From the NCBI GenBank assembly GCA_045616125.1, contig JAZLGC010000078.1, forward strand, positions 1 to 11,380: a stretch of 11,380 nucleotides of DNA. The letters are read 5' to 3'. Below are positions 1 through 7,043 of this stretch, piece after piece; position 1 is the first letter of the stretch, and every line of letters begins with the position of its first letter. The notes beneath the pieces were generated by a model. It was not told the DNA's origin. It saw only the letters and a program-made list of their open reading frames with translations, and ran no database searches. The translations under genes and the position numbers were made by a program. The DNA is from Treponema_I sp045616125 (GTDB lineage: Bacteria > Spirochaetota > Spirochaetia > Treponematales > Treponemataceae).

Positions 1-31
1 TGGGTAGCAGCATTCTGTGTCTTTTCTGCAT
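1..31 (-). CDS. Start of a divergent leftward gene (partial, product unknown)
   Basis: Only the first ten codons are inside the window (MQKRHRMLLP), so no function can be given. The case for a gene is its ribosome binding site. Reading leftward, TAAGGAGGTG lies just upstream of the ATG at 31-29 and is an extended perfect match to the expected 16S rRNA anti-Shine-Dalgarno. A second, overlapping reading starts at the ATG at 90-88. It also stays open to the window edge for 30 codons with a hydrophobic start (MKTILAAVALFANG), but has no good ribosome binding site. I prefer the start at 31 and cannot exclude the longer frame. The gene is divergent from pstS, and the roughly 210 bases between them would hold both promoters. 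Confidence 0.4.
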   Translation of the reverse strand, partial: MQKRHRMLLP

Positions 32-167
32 GACACCTCCTTAATGCTACCGTTTGCAAATAGAGCAACGGCAGCCAGAATAGTTTTCATATATGTATAT
101 ATGCGCCTGCCGTAAAAAAAATTTGAGTTTTCAGAAAAAAATGGTTAAAAAAAGGAAATAACACGAA

Positions 168-196
168 CTTAACTGTTTCTACCCGTAATCTTAACA
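168..196 (+). promoter_or_regulatory. Candidate Pho-box-type operator upstream of pstS
   Basis: CTTAAC at 168-173 is followed, 22 bases start to start, by CTTAACA at 190-196. Twenty-two bases is two 11-base steps, the period of Bacillus PhoP boxes (TTAACA-like repeats). The intermediate repeat expected near 179-185 is poorly conserved. The same CTTAAC-N16-CTTAACA arrangement occurs upstream of phoA. A weak -10-like TAGGGT (206-211) begins nine bases after TTAACA. The regulator is inferred from context; none is encoded in the window. Confidence 0.4.
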
Positions 197-199
197 ATT

Positions 200-236
200 C
201 TCCTGTAGGGTAAAGCCATCTTAAATCCTACAGGAG
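200..236 (+). promoter_or_regulatory. 5'-leader hairpin sequestering the pstS Shine-Dalgarno
   Basis: CTCCTGTAGG (200-209) and CCTACAGGAG (227-236) form a perfect 10-bp inverted repeat around a 17-base loop. A G-U and a U-A pair could extend the stem. The right arm contains AGGAG (232-236), the ribosome binding site eight bases before the pstS ATG at 245. In RNA this would hide the Shine-Dalgarno, suggesting translational control. Alternatively the dyad is a DNA operator. No T-run follows, so it is not a terminator. Confidence 0.55.
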
Positions 237-244
237 TGATTGTA

Positions 245-1108
245 ATGAAAATCGCACGTAAAAAGGTGGCAGCCGCCATCCTTACCCTTATGGCAGCCGG
301 CATGGTTTTTGCCTCTGGAAAGGCTGAAAGCAAAGAAAACATTACCGTTCTGAGCCGTGAAGACGGTAGTGGAACCCGGGGAGCTTTTATTGAACTGTTT
401 GGCGTAGAACAGAAAGATGCCAATGGCAAAAAAGTGGACTACACCACTGATGAAGCTGCCATTACCAATTCAACAGCCGTAATGCTGACAAGTGTTGCCG
501 GTGACCAGTATGCCATTGGCTATGTATCACTGGGTTCCCTGAACTCTACCGTAAAAGCACTGAAAATTGACGGCGTTGATGCTACCGTTGCCAACATTAA
601 AAACGGCAGTTACAAAATCAGCCGCCCGTTCAACATTGCAGTAAAAGAAAATCTTTCACCTGCAGCTCAGGACTTTGTGAATTTCATTCTCAGTGCCCAG
701 GGCCAGAAAGTCGTTGAATCCAACAAGTACATTGCCGTTGATGCAAAAGCATACACCTCTACCAAAGCTTCCGGCAAAGTAGTTGTTGCTGGTTCCAGTT
801 CAGTTTCACCCGTTATGGAAAAACTGATTGAAGCCTACAAAAGCGTAAATCCCAATGCCAAAATTGAACTGCAGACCAGTGATTCAACCACCGGTGTGAC
901 CAATGCTGCCAACGGCACCTGCGATATCGGTATGGCAAGCCGCAGCCTGAAAGACAGTGAAAAGGCAAAGGGCCTTACTGAAATTACCATGGCCATTGAT
1001 GGCATCGCCGTTATCGTTAATAAATCAAATCCTCTGGATTCTGCTAAGGCAGACACCATCCGTGACATCTACATGGGTAAAATCCAGAAATGGAATGGGA
1101 TTAAATAA
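245..1108 (+). CDS. pstS: Phosphate ABC transporter substrate-binding protein PstS (permuted domain order)
   Basis: This is the extracytoplasmic phosphate receptor that hands Pi to PstCA. Translation from ATG 245 gives 287 residues. AGGAG at 232-236 decides this start over an in-frame GTG at 236. Residues 1-24 form a signal peptide: basic KIARKK, a hydrophobic core, then VFAS. There is no lipobox cysteine, so it is probably processed by signal peptidase I. Binding motifs are SREDGSGTRGAF (37-48), GSSSVSPVMEKL (183-194) and DIGMASR (227-233). Classical PstS has the GSSS and DIGMASR segments first, then the IYxGKIxxW segment, then the DGSGT segment. Here the protein begins at the DGSGT half and ends with IYMGKIQKWNGIK, so the order is circularly permuted. 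I recall similar ordering in some Lachnospiraceae homologues. The stop abuts the pstC start. First gene of the pst operon. Confidence 0.93.
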   Translation: MKIARKKVAAAILTLMAAGMVFASGKAESKENITVLSREDGSGTRGAFIELFGVEQKDANGKKVDYTTDEAAITNSTAVMLTSVAGDQYAIGYVSLGSLNSTVKALKIDGVDATVANIKNGSYKISRPFNIAVKENLSPAAQDFVNFILSAQGQKVVESNKYIAVDAKAYTSTKASGKVVVAGSSSVSPVMEKLIEAYKSVNPNAKIELQTSDSTTGVTNAANGTCDIGMASRSLKDSEKAKGLTEITMAIDGIAVIVNKSNPLDSAKADTIRDIYMGKIQKWNGIK

Positions 1109-1957
1109 ATGAAAACACAGGAAAAGGTTTTTGAAACACTTTTTCTCTTAACCGCAGGAGTATCCATTCTTGCGGTTCTGGTAATCTGTTTCTTCCTGTT
1201 TGCCAATGGAATTCCTGCCATCCACAAAATCGGGTGGGGTGAATTCCTTCTGGGGCAGAAGTGGAAACCCGGCATTGACCAGTACGGCATTTTCCCCATG
1301 ATTGTGGGAAGCCTGTATGTAACTGCCGGTGCCATTCTGGTGGGAGTTCCCATCGGTCTTATGACAGCAGTATTCCTTTCATCCTTCTGTCCTGAAAAAC
1401 TCCACAATCCGTTGAAAAACGGCATTGATATTCTGGCCGGTATTCCAAGCGTGGTGTACGGTTTCTTTGGCCTTATGGTGCTGGTTCCGCTGGTCCGCAC
1501 CGTGTTTGGCGGTAACGGCAGTTCTGTTCTGACAGCATCTCTTCTTTTAGGCATGATGATTCTTCCAACTATCATTTCGGTTTCAGAAAGTGCCCTGAAC
1601 GCTGTTCCCCAAACCTATTACGAAGGTTCCCGGGCTTTGGGCGCTACCCATGAACGGTCTGTCTTTCTGGTCATGGTACCGGCAGCCCGCTCCGGCATTC
1701 TTGCAGGAATCATTCTGGGAATCGGCCGTGCCATTGGAGAAACCATGGCAGTCATCATGGTTGCAGGAAATCAGGCCCGCATACCGGATTCTATCCTGAA
1801 AGGGGTTCGTACCCTTACTGCCAACATCGTTATTGAAATGGGATATGCCGCAGACCTGCACCGCGAAGCACTGATTGCAACAGGCGTGGTGCTCTTTGTC
1901 TTTATTCTGGGAATCAATGTGGCGTTTAACGCAGTTAAAAAGGGGAATAACGCATGA
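1109..1957 (+). CDS. pstC: Phosphate ABC transporter permease PstC
   Basis: PstC is one of the two inner-membrane subunits forming the Pi channel of PstSCAB. The 282-residue product begins with a transmembrane segment (about 9-32) and has several later hydrophobic helices. It carries the family segment GIPSVVYGFFG (111-121). The EAA-type cytoplasmic loop that docks on PstB starts EGSRALGATHERS (172-184) and ends in PAARSGILAG, followed by GRAIGETMAV. Its ATG directly follows the pstS TAA with no clear Shine-Dalgarno of its own, implying translational coupling. Its own stop overlaps the pstA start as ATGA. Length and motifs are normal for the family. Confidence 0.95.
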   Translation: MKTQEKVFETLFLLTAGVSILAVLVICFFLFANGIPAIHKIGWGEFLLGQKWKPGIDQYGIFPMIVGSLYVTAGAILVGVPIGLMTAVFLSSFCPEKLHNPLKNGIDILAGIPSVVYGFFGLMVLVPLVRTVFGGNGSSVLTASLLLGMMILPTIISVSESALNAVPQTYYEGSRALGATHERSVFLVMVPAARSGILAGIILGIGRAIGETMAVIMVAGNQARIPDSILKGVRTLTANIVIEMGYAADLHREALIATGVVLFVFILGINVAFNAVKKGNNA

Positions 1958-2775
1958 AAACGTCTTCAAAAGCTGTGGTAATCCGTGGGCTGGTCTACGG
2001 TTCTGCTGTCATAACCGTTGGCGTGCTGGTCTTTATGGTGGGCTACATTCTGGTGCGTGGCATTCCGTACCTTTCACCATCGCTTTTTTCCTGGCAGTAC
2101 ACCTCTGATAACTGTTCGGTTATGCCGGCTCTGGTTAACACCCTGGTACTGACCCTACTGGGGTTGCTTCTTGCAGTACCCACCGGCATAGGAGCCGCCA
2201 TCTATCTGGTGGAATATGCAAAAAAGGGAAACGGCTTTGTCCGCTGGGTTAGGCTAACTGCAGAAACCCTTACGGGAATTCCCTCCATTGTGTACGGCCT
2301 TTTCGGCATGCTGCTCTTTGTAGATTTCTTTCACTGGGGATACTCATTGCTGGCAGGCAGCTGCACGGTGGCAATCATGATTCAGCCGGTAATCATGCGC
2401 ACGGCAGAAGAAGCTCTTTTAGCCGTGCCGGATACGTTCCGCGAAGCAAGTTTCGGTCTGGGAGCAGGAAAACTGCGCACCGTGTTTACGGTTGTGCTTC
2501 CCAGTGCAGTGCCAGGTATTGCCAGCGGTATCATACTTTCCATGGGACGCATTGTGGGCGAAACCGCTGCCTTAATCTACACTGCCGGCACCGTAGCCCA
2601 GATTCCCTCCGGCCTCTTTGGTTCCGGCAGAACCTTAGCCATTCATATGTATGTATTAAGCTCAGAAGGACTCCATACCGGGCAAGCCTTTGCAACAGCA
2701 GTGGTGCTTGTGGTCATGGTCATGGCCGTTAATCTGCTGTCTGGCATGGCAGCAAAAAAAATCGGGAGAAACTGA
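1954..2775 (+). CDS. pstA: Phosphate ABC transporter permease PstA
   Basis: PstA is the partner permease of PstC in the inner membrane. It has 273 residues, with a first transmembrane helix at about 13-35. GIPSIVYGLFGML lies at 108-120. The EAA loop begins REASFGLGAGKLRTV (163-177) and runs on to VLPSAVPGIASG, followed by GRIVGETAALIYTAG. The start ATG overlaps the pstC stop by four bases (ATGA, 1954-1957), with a purine-rich AAAGGGGAA just upstream. The stop shares its last base with the pstB start (TGATG). Such tight coupling favours balanced PstC:PstA synthesis. Nothing is missing or unusual. Confidence 0.95.
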   Translation: MKTSSKAVVIRGLVYGSAVITVGVLVFMVGYILVRGIPYLSPSLFSWQYTSDNCSVMPALVNTLVLTLLGLLLAVPTGIGAAIYLVEYAKKGNGFVRWVRLTAETLTGIPSIVYGLFGMLLFVDFFHWGYSLLAGSCTVAIMIQPVIMRTAEEALLAVPDTFREASFGLGAGKLRTVFTVVLPSAVPGIASGIILSMGRIVGETAALIYTAGTVAQIPSGLFGSGRTLAIHMYVLSSEGLHTGQAFATAVVLVVMVMAVNLLSGMAAKKIGRN

Positions 2776-3530
2776 TGGAAAATAAAATCAGCATCCAGAA
2801 TCTTGATCTGTTCTATGGCAGTTTCCATGCCTTAAAGAACATCAATCTGGATATTAAAGCCAATGAAATCACGGCATTTATCGGCCCCAGTGGCTGCGGT
2901 AAATCAACACTCTTAAAAAGCCTTAACCGGATGAACGATCTGGTAGAAGGCTGCCGGATTACCGGAAACGTCACTCTTGACGGCACCGATATCTATGACC
3001 GGAAAACAGACGTAAATCTGCTTCGGAAAAAGGTGGGCATGGTGTTTCAGAAGCCTAATCCGTTCCCCATGAGCGTCTATGACAATATTACCTATGGGCC
3101 CCGCACCCACGGCATAAAAAAACGTTCAGAACTTGATGACATTGTGGAACAGTCTTTGCGGAGCGCTGCCATCTGGGATGAATTAAAGGACAACCTGAAA
3201 AAGTCTGCCCTGGCTTTAAGCGGTGGACAGCAGCAGCGCCTCTGTATTGCCCGGGCCCTTGCAGTGCAGCCTGATGTAATCCTTATGGATGAACCAACAT
3301 CAGCTCTGGACCCTATTTCCACGTCAAAAATTGAGGACTGCGTTCTGCAGCTGAAAGAAAAGTACACCATCGTCATGGTGACCCACAACATGCAGCAGGC
3401 AGTGCGCATCAGCGATACAACAGTGTTCTTCCTTCTGGGAGAAATTATCGAAGCAGGGGCTACTGAACAGATTTTCAGCAAGCCGGTACATCAGAAAACA
3501 GAAGACTATATTACAGGACGGTTCGGTTAA
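2775..3530 (+). CDS. pstB: Phosphate ABC transporter ATP-binding protein PstB
   Basis: PstB is the cytoplasmic ATPase that powers PstCA. The 251-residue protein shows a complete ABC core: Walker A GPSGCGKST (37-45), Q-loop glutamine 92 in FQKPNPFPMS, signature LSGGQQQR (148-155), Walker B VILMDEP (168-174) with the catalytic glutamate, D-loop SALD, and the H-loop histidine 204 in VTHNMQQA. LLRKKVGMVFQKPNPFP is characteristic of PstB. GGGAG at 2764-2768 is its ribosome binding site, inside the end of pstA. The phoU ATG follows the stop after one base. Confidence 0.97.
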   Translation: MENKISIQNLDLFYGSFHALKNINLDIKANEITAFIGPSGCGKSTLLKSLNRMNDLVEGCRITGNVTLDGTDIYDRKTDVNLLRKKVGMVFQKPNPFPMSVYDNITYGPRTHGIKKRSELDDIVEQSLRSAAIWDELKDNLKKSALALSGGQQQRLCIARALAVQPDVILMDEPTSALDPISTSKIEDCVLQLKEKYTIVMVTHNMQQAVRISDTTVFFLLGEIIEAGATEQIFSKPVHQKTEDYITGRFG

Positions 3531-3531
3531 T

Positions 3532-4194
3532 ATGCGTGAACGGTATGAAGAAGATTTACGGCAGCTGAATACTGCCATCATCACCATGGGAAACATGATT
3601 CAGGTAGCCATAGAAAGTTCGATTCTGTCGGTTATGTCACGGGATGTAAAGGCACCGGATTACATCATAACGTCTGATGAAGCGGTAGATGCCAAGGAAA
3701 AGGAAATTGAGCAGCTGTGTCTGAAACTGCTCTTGCAGCAGCAGCCCATGGCAACGGATTTGCGGTTGATTACTGCTGCCCTGAAAATGGTAACTGATAT
3801 GGAACGGATTGGCGACCATGCCGTTGATATTGCTGATCTCTTAAAGCAGATGAACAGTGGTGAAAGCCACAAGAAAGACGTGGTGGGAAAAAACATTCAT
3901 TCACAGCTGAATGAAATGGGAACAGAAATTCAGAAAATGCTGAAGGACAGCATTATTGCCTATATCCAGCGCGATATAGCTTTGGCAAAAGATGTTATAG
4001 CCCACGATGATGTGGTAGACAGTCTGTATCGTGACATAAAACGTCAGCTGGTAGTATTGATTCAGAACAGTACCGATCTGGGTGAACAGCTGGCAGATTA
4101 TCTGCTGATTGTAAAGTATTTTGAGCGCATCGGAGATCATGCTACCAATATTGCAGAATGGGTTATTTTTGCCATAACCGGGGAATTGCAGTGA
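3532..4194 (+). CDS. phoU: Phosphate transport regulator PhoU
   Basis: PhoU is a cytoplasmic, metal-binding, mostly helical protein. In other bacteria it restrains Pst transport and passes phosphate status to the PhoR-type kinase. The 220-residue product has the two expected three-helix-bundle halves. Each carries the metal-site signature: ERIGDHAVDIA (91-101) and ERIGDHATNIAEW (198-210). Its start lies one base after the pstB stop, with only a distant AGGA (3514-3517), so coupling to pstB translation is likely. Its TGA overlaps the GTG of the next gene (GTGA, 4191-4194), placing that membrane protein in the same operon. No Pho kinase or response regulator is encoded within the window. Confidence 0.95.
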   Translation: MRERYEEDLRQLNTAIITMGNMIQVAIESSILSVMSRDVKAPDYIITSDEAVDAKEKEIEQLCLKLLLQQQPMATDLRLITAALKMVTDMERIGDHAVDIADLLKQMNSGESHKKDVVGKNIHSQLNEMGTEIQKMLKDSIIAYIQRDIALAKDVIAHDDVVDSLYRDIKRQLVVLIQNSTDLGEQLADYLLIVKYFERIGDHATNIAEWVIFAITGELQ

Positions 4195-5333
4195 ATACCC
4201 GTAGAAAACAGGGTACGGTACTGCTGGTGTGTCTTGTCGCTGTCGGGATCCTGTTGAGTATTCCGACTGGTTTTGAACAGGCTGTACAGTTTAAGGATGC
4301 GGAAAAGTGCAAGGTTCTGGTTGAGCAGGTTGATAACAGTCGGTTAATTGATACCGGCTTGATTAGAAGTGGCCAGCAGATCTGCACGGTACAGATTCTG
4401 TCGGGAAAATTCAGGGGGCAGCGGACAGAAGGCTGGAATATGCTTGGCGGCTCTTTATCACAGGATAAGCTGTTCAGACCAGGTGATACGGCTCAGGCAG
4501 TAATCCATCACGGCGATGGTGAGTTTTACTCGGTTAACCTGATTGATTATTACCGGCTTGATGGAGAACTCATCCTAGCCTTGATATTCGCCTGCTTTCT
4601 TATATCCTTTGCCGGCATAACCGGATTCCGCTCCGTCTTATCTTTCATCATTACAATCCTGTCCCTGTGGAAAATCCTCATTCCCTTATATCTTAAAGGG
4701 ATACATCCCATTGCGTCCGGAGTTCTGGTTGTTGCCATACTGACCTTCAGCATTCTGGTTCTGGTGTATGGTTTTGATACACGGCTTCTTTCATCGTTTT
4801 CCGGCTCCATGTCCGGTATTCTTTTTGCAGCAGTACTTTCCTATGTCTGTACCAGAAAATTCCACATTCACGGAGCCGTCATGAGCAATTCTGAAGCTCT
4901 TTTGTATTCCGGCTTTCAGAATCTGAATCTTACACACATATTCATGGCGTCAGTCTTTATCGGGGCCAGTGGATCCGTTATGGATTTAAGCGTTGATATA
5001 ACCAGTGCCGTTCATGAAGTAGTGCGTACTGCTTCAGAAAAAGGCATACCGGTAACCCGCCATGAAGCCATAGGTTCCGGCATGGCTGTAGCCCGTGCTG
5101 CCATGGGAACCATGACTACCACCCTGCTGTTAGCGTATTCAGGCACCAGCATAGCCCTGTTAATGACCTTTATGGCTCAGGGGACTCCGTTGTATAACAT
5201 ATTGAACAATAATGTGGTTTCAGCAGAAATCATCAATACCATTGCCGGCAGTTTCGGTCTTGCCATGACGGCTCCCTGTACTGCGGTCATTGCCGGCTGT
5301 CTTTTACCACGTTCCGGTTTTACACACTCTTAA
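4191..5333 (+). CDS. YibE/F-like multi-spanning membrane protein
   Basis: This is a 380-residue member of the YibE/F family, which is poorly characterised. It has an N-terminal transmembrane anchor (about 8-27) and a soluble, probably extracytoplasmic region of about 100 residues. The C-terminal half has several hydrophobic segments with the family hallmarks FIGASGSVMDLSVDI (256-270) and, at 297-318, ARAAMGTMTTTLLLAYSG. I chose GTG at 4191 because it overlaps the phoU stop (GTGA) and has GGGGAA at 4180-4185. An in-frame ATG at 4158 would need a long overlap with phoU. The position inside a pst-phoU operon suggests a role in phosphate or anion transport or its control. The family assignment is firm, the function is not. 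A perfect 8-bp hairpin covers its stop codon. Confidence 0.88.
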   Translation: MNTRRKQGTVLLVCLVAVGILLSIPTGFEQAVQFKDAEKCKVLVEQVDNSRLIDTGLIRSGQQICTVQILSGKFRGQRTEGWNMLGGSLSQDKLFRPGDTAQAVIHHGDGEFYSVNLIDYYRLDGELILALIFACFLISFAGITGFRSVLSFIITILSLWKILIPLYLKGIHPIASGVLVVAILTFSILVLVYGFDTRLLSSFSGSMSGILFAAVLSYVCTRKFHIHGAVMSNSEALLYSGFQNLNLTHIFMASVFIGASGSVMDLSVDITSAVHEVVRTASEKGIPVTRHEAIGSGMAVARAAMGTMTTTLLLAYSGTSIALLMTFMAQGTPLYNILNNNVVSAEIINTIAGSFGLAMTAPCTAVIAGCLLPRSGFTHS

Positions 5334-5339
5334 CCGGAA
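5312..5339 (+). terminator. Hairpin over the end of the YibE/F gene (weak or partial terminator)
   Basis: TTCCGGTT (5312-5319) and AACCGGAA (5332-5339) form a perfect 8-bp stem with a 12-base loop, and the stop codon lies at the edge of the loop. No T-run follows, so it is not a classical intrinsic terminator. It could stabilise the 3' end of the pst message or reduce read-through into phoA. It overlaps the left half of the candidate Pho box of phoA. Confidence 0.35.
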
Positions 5340-5357
5340 ATCCATCAACACTTAACA
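5329..5357 (+). promoter_or_regulatory. Candidate Pho-box-type operator upstream of phoA
   Basis: CTTAAC (5329-5334, overlapping the preceding stop codon) and CTTAACA (5351-5357) are 22 bases apart start to start, exactly as upstream of pstS. A -10-like TACAGT (5367-5372) starts nine bases after TTAACA, the same spacing as at pstS. This supports a separately regulated phoA promoter. The hexamers are short, so chance cannot be excluded. Confidence 0.4.
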
Positions 5358-5444
5358 CAAAGCCGGTACAGTTCCACTGTCATTTGAAACACAAACCTTC
5401 GGATAAACCGAAAGGGAAATCTTACTTCAATGACGAGGATGAAC

Positions 5445-6971
5445 ATGAAAAAATCATTGTTGAAAAATGCGGTAGCCTTTCTTCTGGTTGCTGCAATGGG
5501 AATGTCCGGCGTATCTTCGGAAACAGTCATTCAGGGAAATAAAGATGGAAAGGGTACTCCCAAATATGTATTCGTTTTCATCGGCGACGGAATGAGTTAT
5601 CCACAGATTCAGAGTGCTGCTTTCTATGCCGGAAAAGATGCTGCAGGAATTGTAGATGAAGTAAAGAAATCAGAAAATCCCGGAGATTCACCGGTTATGA
5701 AAGCCTTAAGCTTTTACGACTTTCCGGTTGCAGGTTCTGCCAGCACCTATGATGCCACTTCTTTTGCACCAGACTCTGCTTCTACTGCAACATCCATCTT
5801 TACCGGATACAAAACCCATTCTTCTTCAATCAATGTTGATATTACCAAGAAGATAAAATACCGGACCATTGCAGAACAGCTGCGTGACCAGAAAAAAATG
5901 AAAATCGGTGTTATTTCAACCGTTAACCTGAACCATGCCACTCCTGCAGCCACCTATGCTCATCAGGCAAGCAGAAAATCAAATTACCTGATTGGCGAAG
6001 AACTGGTTGCTTCTAACTTTGACTACTTTGCCGGTGGTGCACTGATGGAACCACAGGATAAAAATAAGGATAAGCCTTCAATCTATGATCTGGCAGCCCA
6101 GGCTGGCTATACCGTCTGCTTTGATCAGAAATCAGCATCAGCACTGAAAAACGGAGACAAAGCGCTGGTTATTGCAGAAACCCTGGCAGATTCAGATTCC
6201 CTCAGCTACGACATTGACCGGAAATCGGGCGAATGGTCACTGCGTGATTATGTCCGGAAAGGTATTGAAGTTCTTGATAACAAAAAAGGCTTTTTCATGA
6301 TGGTAGAAGGTGGAAAGGTTGACTGGGCATGCCATGCCAACGATGCACGCTCTTCAATCGAAGATACTCTTGCGCTGAGTGATGCAGTAGAAGAAGCCAT
6401 TGAATTTTACAACAAGCATCCTAAAGAAACGCTGATTATTGTTACCGCAGACCATGAAACCGGTGGTCTTGCAATCGGCTATGCCGGTACTGACTATAAC
6501 CTGTTCTTCCGCACCCTTGATGCTCAGAAAATCTCTTATGCAAAGTATGATTCTGATTATGTATCAGCCTACCGGAAAAACCAGACCTCCTTTGAAGACG
6601 TAATGAAAGACGTTGAAAAGCTGTTTGGATTGAAAATGCCTGGTTCTGCCGGTTCTGATAAAAACGGTGGGCTTGTTCTTACTGAGTATGAATTGCATAT
6701 GATCCAGACTGCCTATGAGAAAACCATGAAAAACGACGGTTCCCGTACCCAGCAGGAATATGACCTGTACGGTACCTATGAACCACTGATCATTACTATT
6801 ACCCACGTATTGAATGCAAAAAGTGGTCTTGGTTGGACCAGTAACAGTCATACCGGCTTACCTGTCCCGGTATTTGCTCTGGGAGCAGGACAGAAGGAAT
6901 TTGAAGGATTCTACGACAACACAGATATTTATAGAAAAATGGCCAAATTACTGAAATTAACCGCTGATTAA
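5445..6971 (+). CDS. phoA: Alkaline phosphatase, exported
   Basis: This metallo-phosphomonoesterase releases Pi from organic phosphates outside the cytoplasm. From ATG 5445 it is 508 residues. Two upstream in-frame ATGs (5430, 5439) are less likely because GAGGA at 5435-5439 is correctly spaced only for 5445. Residues 1-25 are a signal peptide (MKKSLLKN, hydrophobic core, GVSS). Catalytic motifs in order are FIGDGMS (metal Asp48), APDSASTATS (nucleophile Ser111), NHATPAATYAHQ (162-173), VEGGKVDWACHAND (287-300), TADHETGG (334-341) and SHTG (His469). All metal ligands and the nucleophile appear present. It lies 111 bases after the YibE/F gene, has its own candidate Pho box and ends at a strong terminator, so it is probably a separate unit of the same regulon. 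Confidence 0.93.
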   Translation: MKKSLLKNAVAFLLVAAMGMSGVSSETVIQGNKDGKGTPKYVFVFIGDGMSYPQIQSAAFYAGKDAAGIVDEVKKSENPGDSPVMKALSFYDFPVAGSASTYDATSFAPDSASTATSIFTGYKTHSSSINVDITKKIKYRTIAEQLRDQKKMKIGVISTVNLNHATPAATYAHQASRKSNYLIGEELVASNFDYFAGGALMEPQDKNKDKPSIYDLAAQAGYTVCFDQKSASALKNGDKALVIAETLADSDSLSYDIDRKSGEWSLRDYVRKGIEVLDNKKGFFMMVEGGKVDWACHANDARSSIEDTLALSDAVEEAIEFYNKHPKETLIIVTADHETGGLAIGYAGTDYNLFFRTLDAQKISYAKYDSDYVSAYRKNQTSFEDVMKDVEKLFGLKMPGSAGSDKNGGLVLTEYELHMIQTAYEKTMKNDGSRTQQEYDLYGTYEPLIITITHVLNAKSGLGWTSNSHTGLPVPVFALGAGQKEFEGFYDNTDIYRKMAKLLKLTAD

Positions 6972-6990
6972 CAGTTCAAAAAGTATTGTG

Positions 6991-7034
6991 GTGCGGTCTG
7001 GGTTTCCTCCTTTTATCCAGACCGCACTTTTTTT
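6991..7034 (+). terminator. Intrinsic terminator after phoA
   Basis: GTGCGGTCTGG (6991-7001) and CCAGACCGCAC (7017-7027) form a perfect 11-bp G+C-rich stem with a 15-base loop, followed by seven T residues (7028-7034). It lies 20 bases after the phoA stop and only nine bases before the next start codon, so the following gene would rely on read-through or a very short leader. Confidence 0.92.
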
Positions 7035-7043
7035 GCAGGAAGT

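Noticed and set aside
236..244. GTG at 236 as the pstS start
   Set aside because: It overlaps the Shine-Dalgarno AGGAG; the ATG at 245 is correctly spaced and begins a normal signal peptide.
4158..4190. ATG at 4158 as the start of the YibE/F gene
   Set aside because: It would overlap phoU by 37 bases and lacks a ribosome binding site. The GTG at 4191 gives a four-base overlap and a clean N-terminal membrane anchor.
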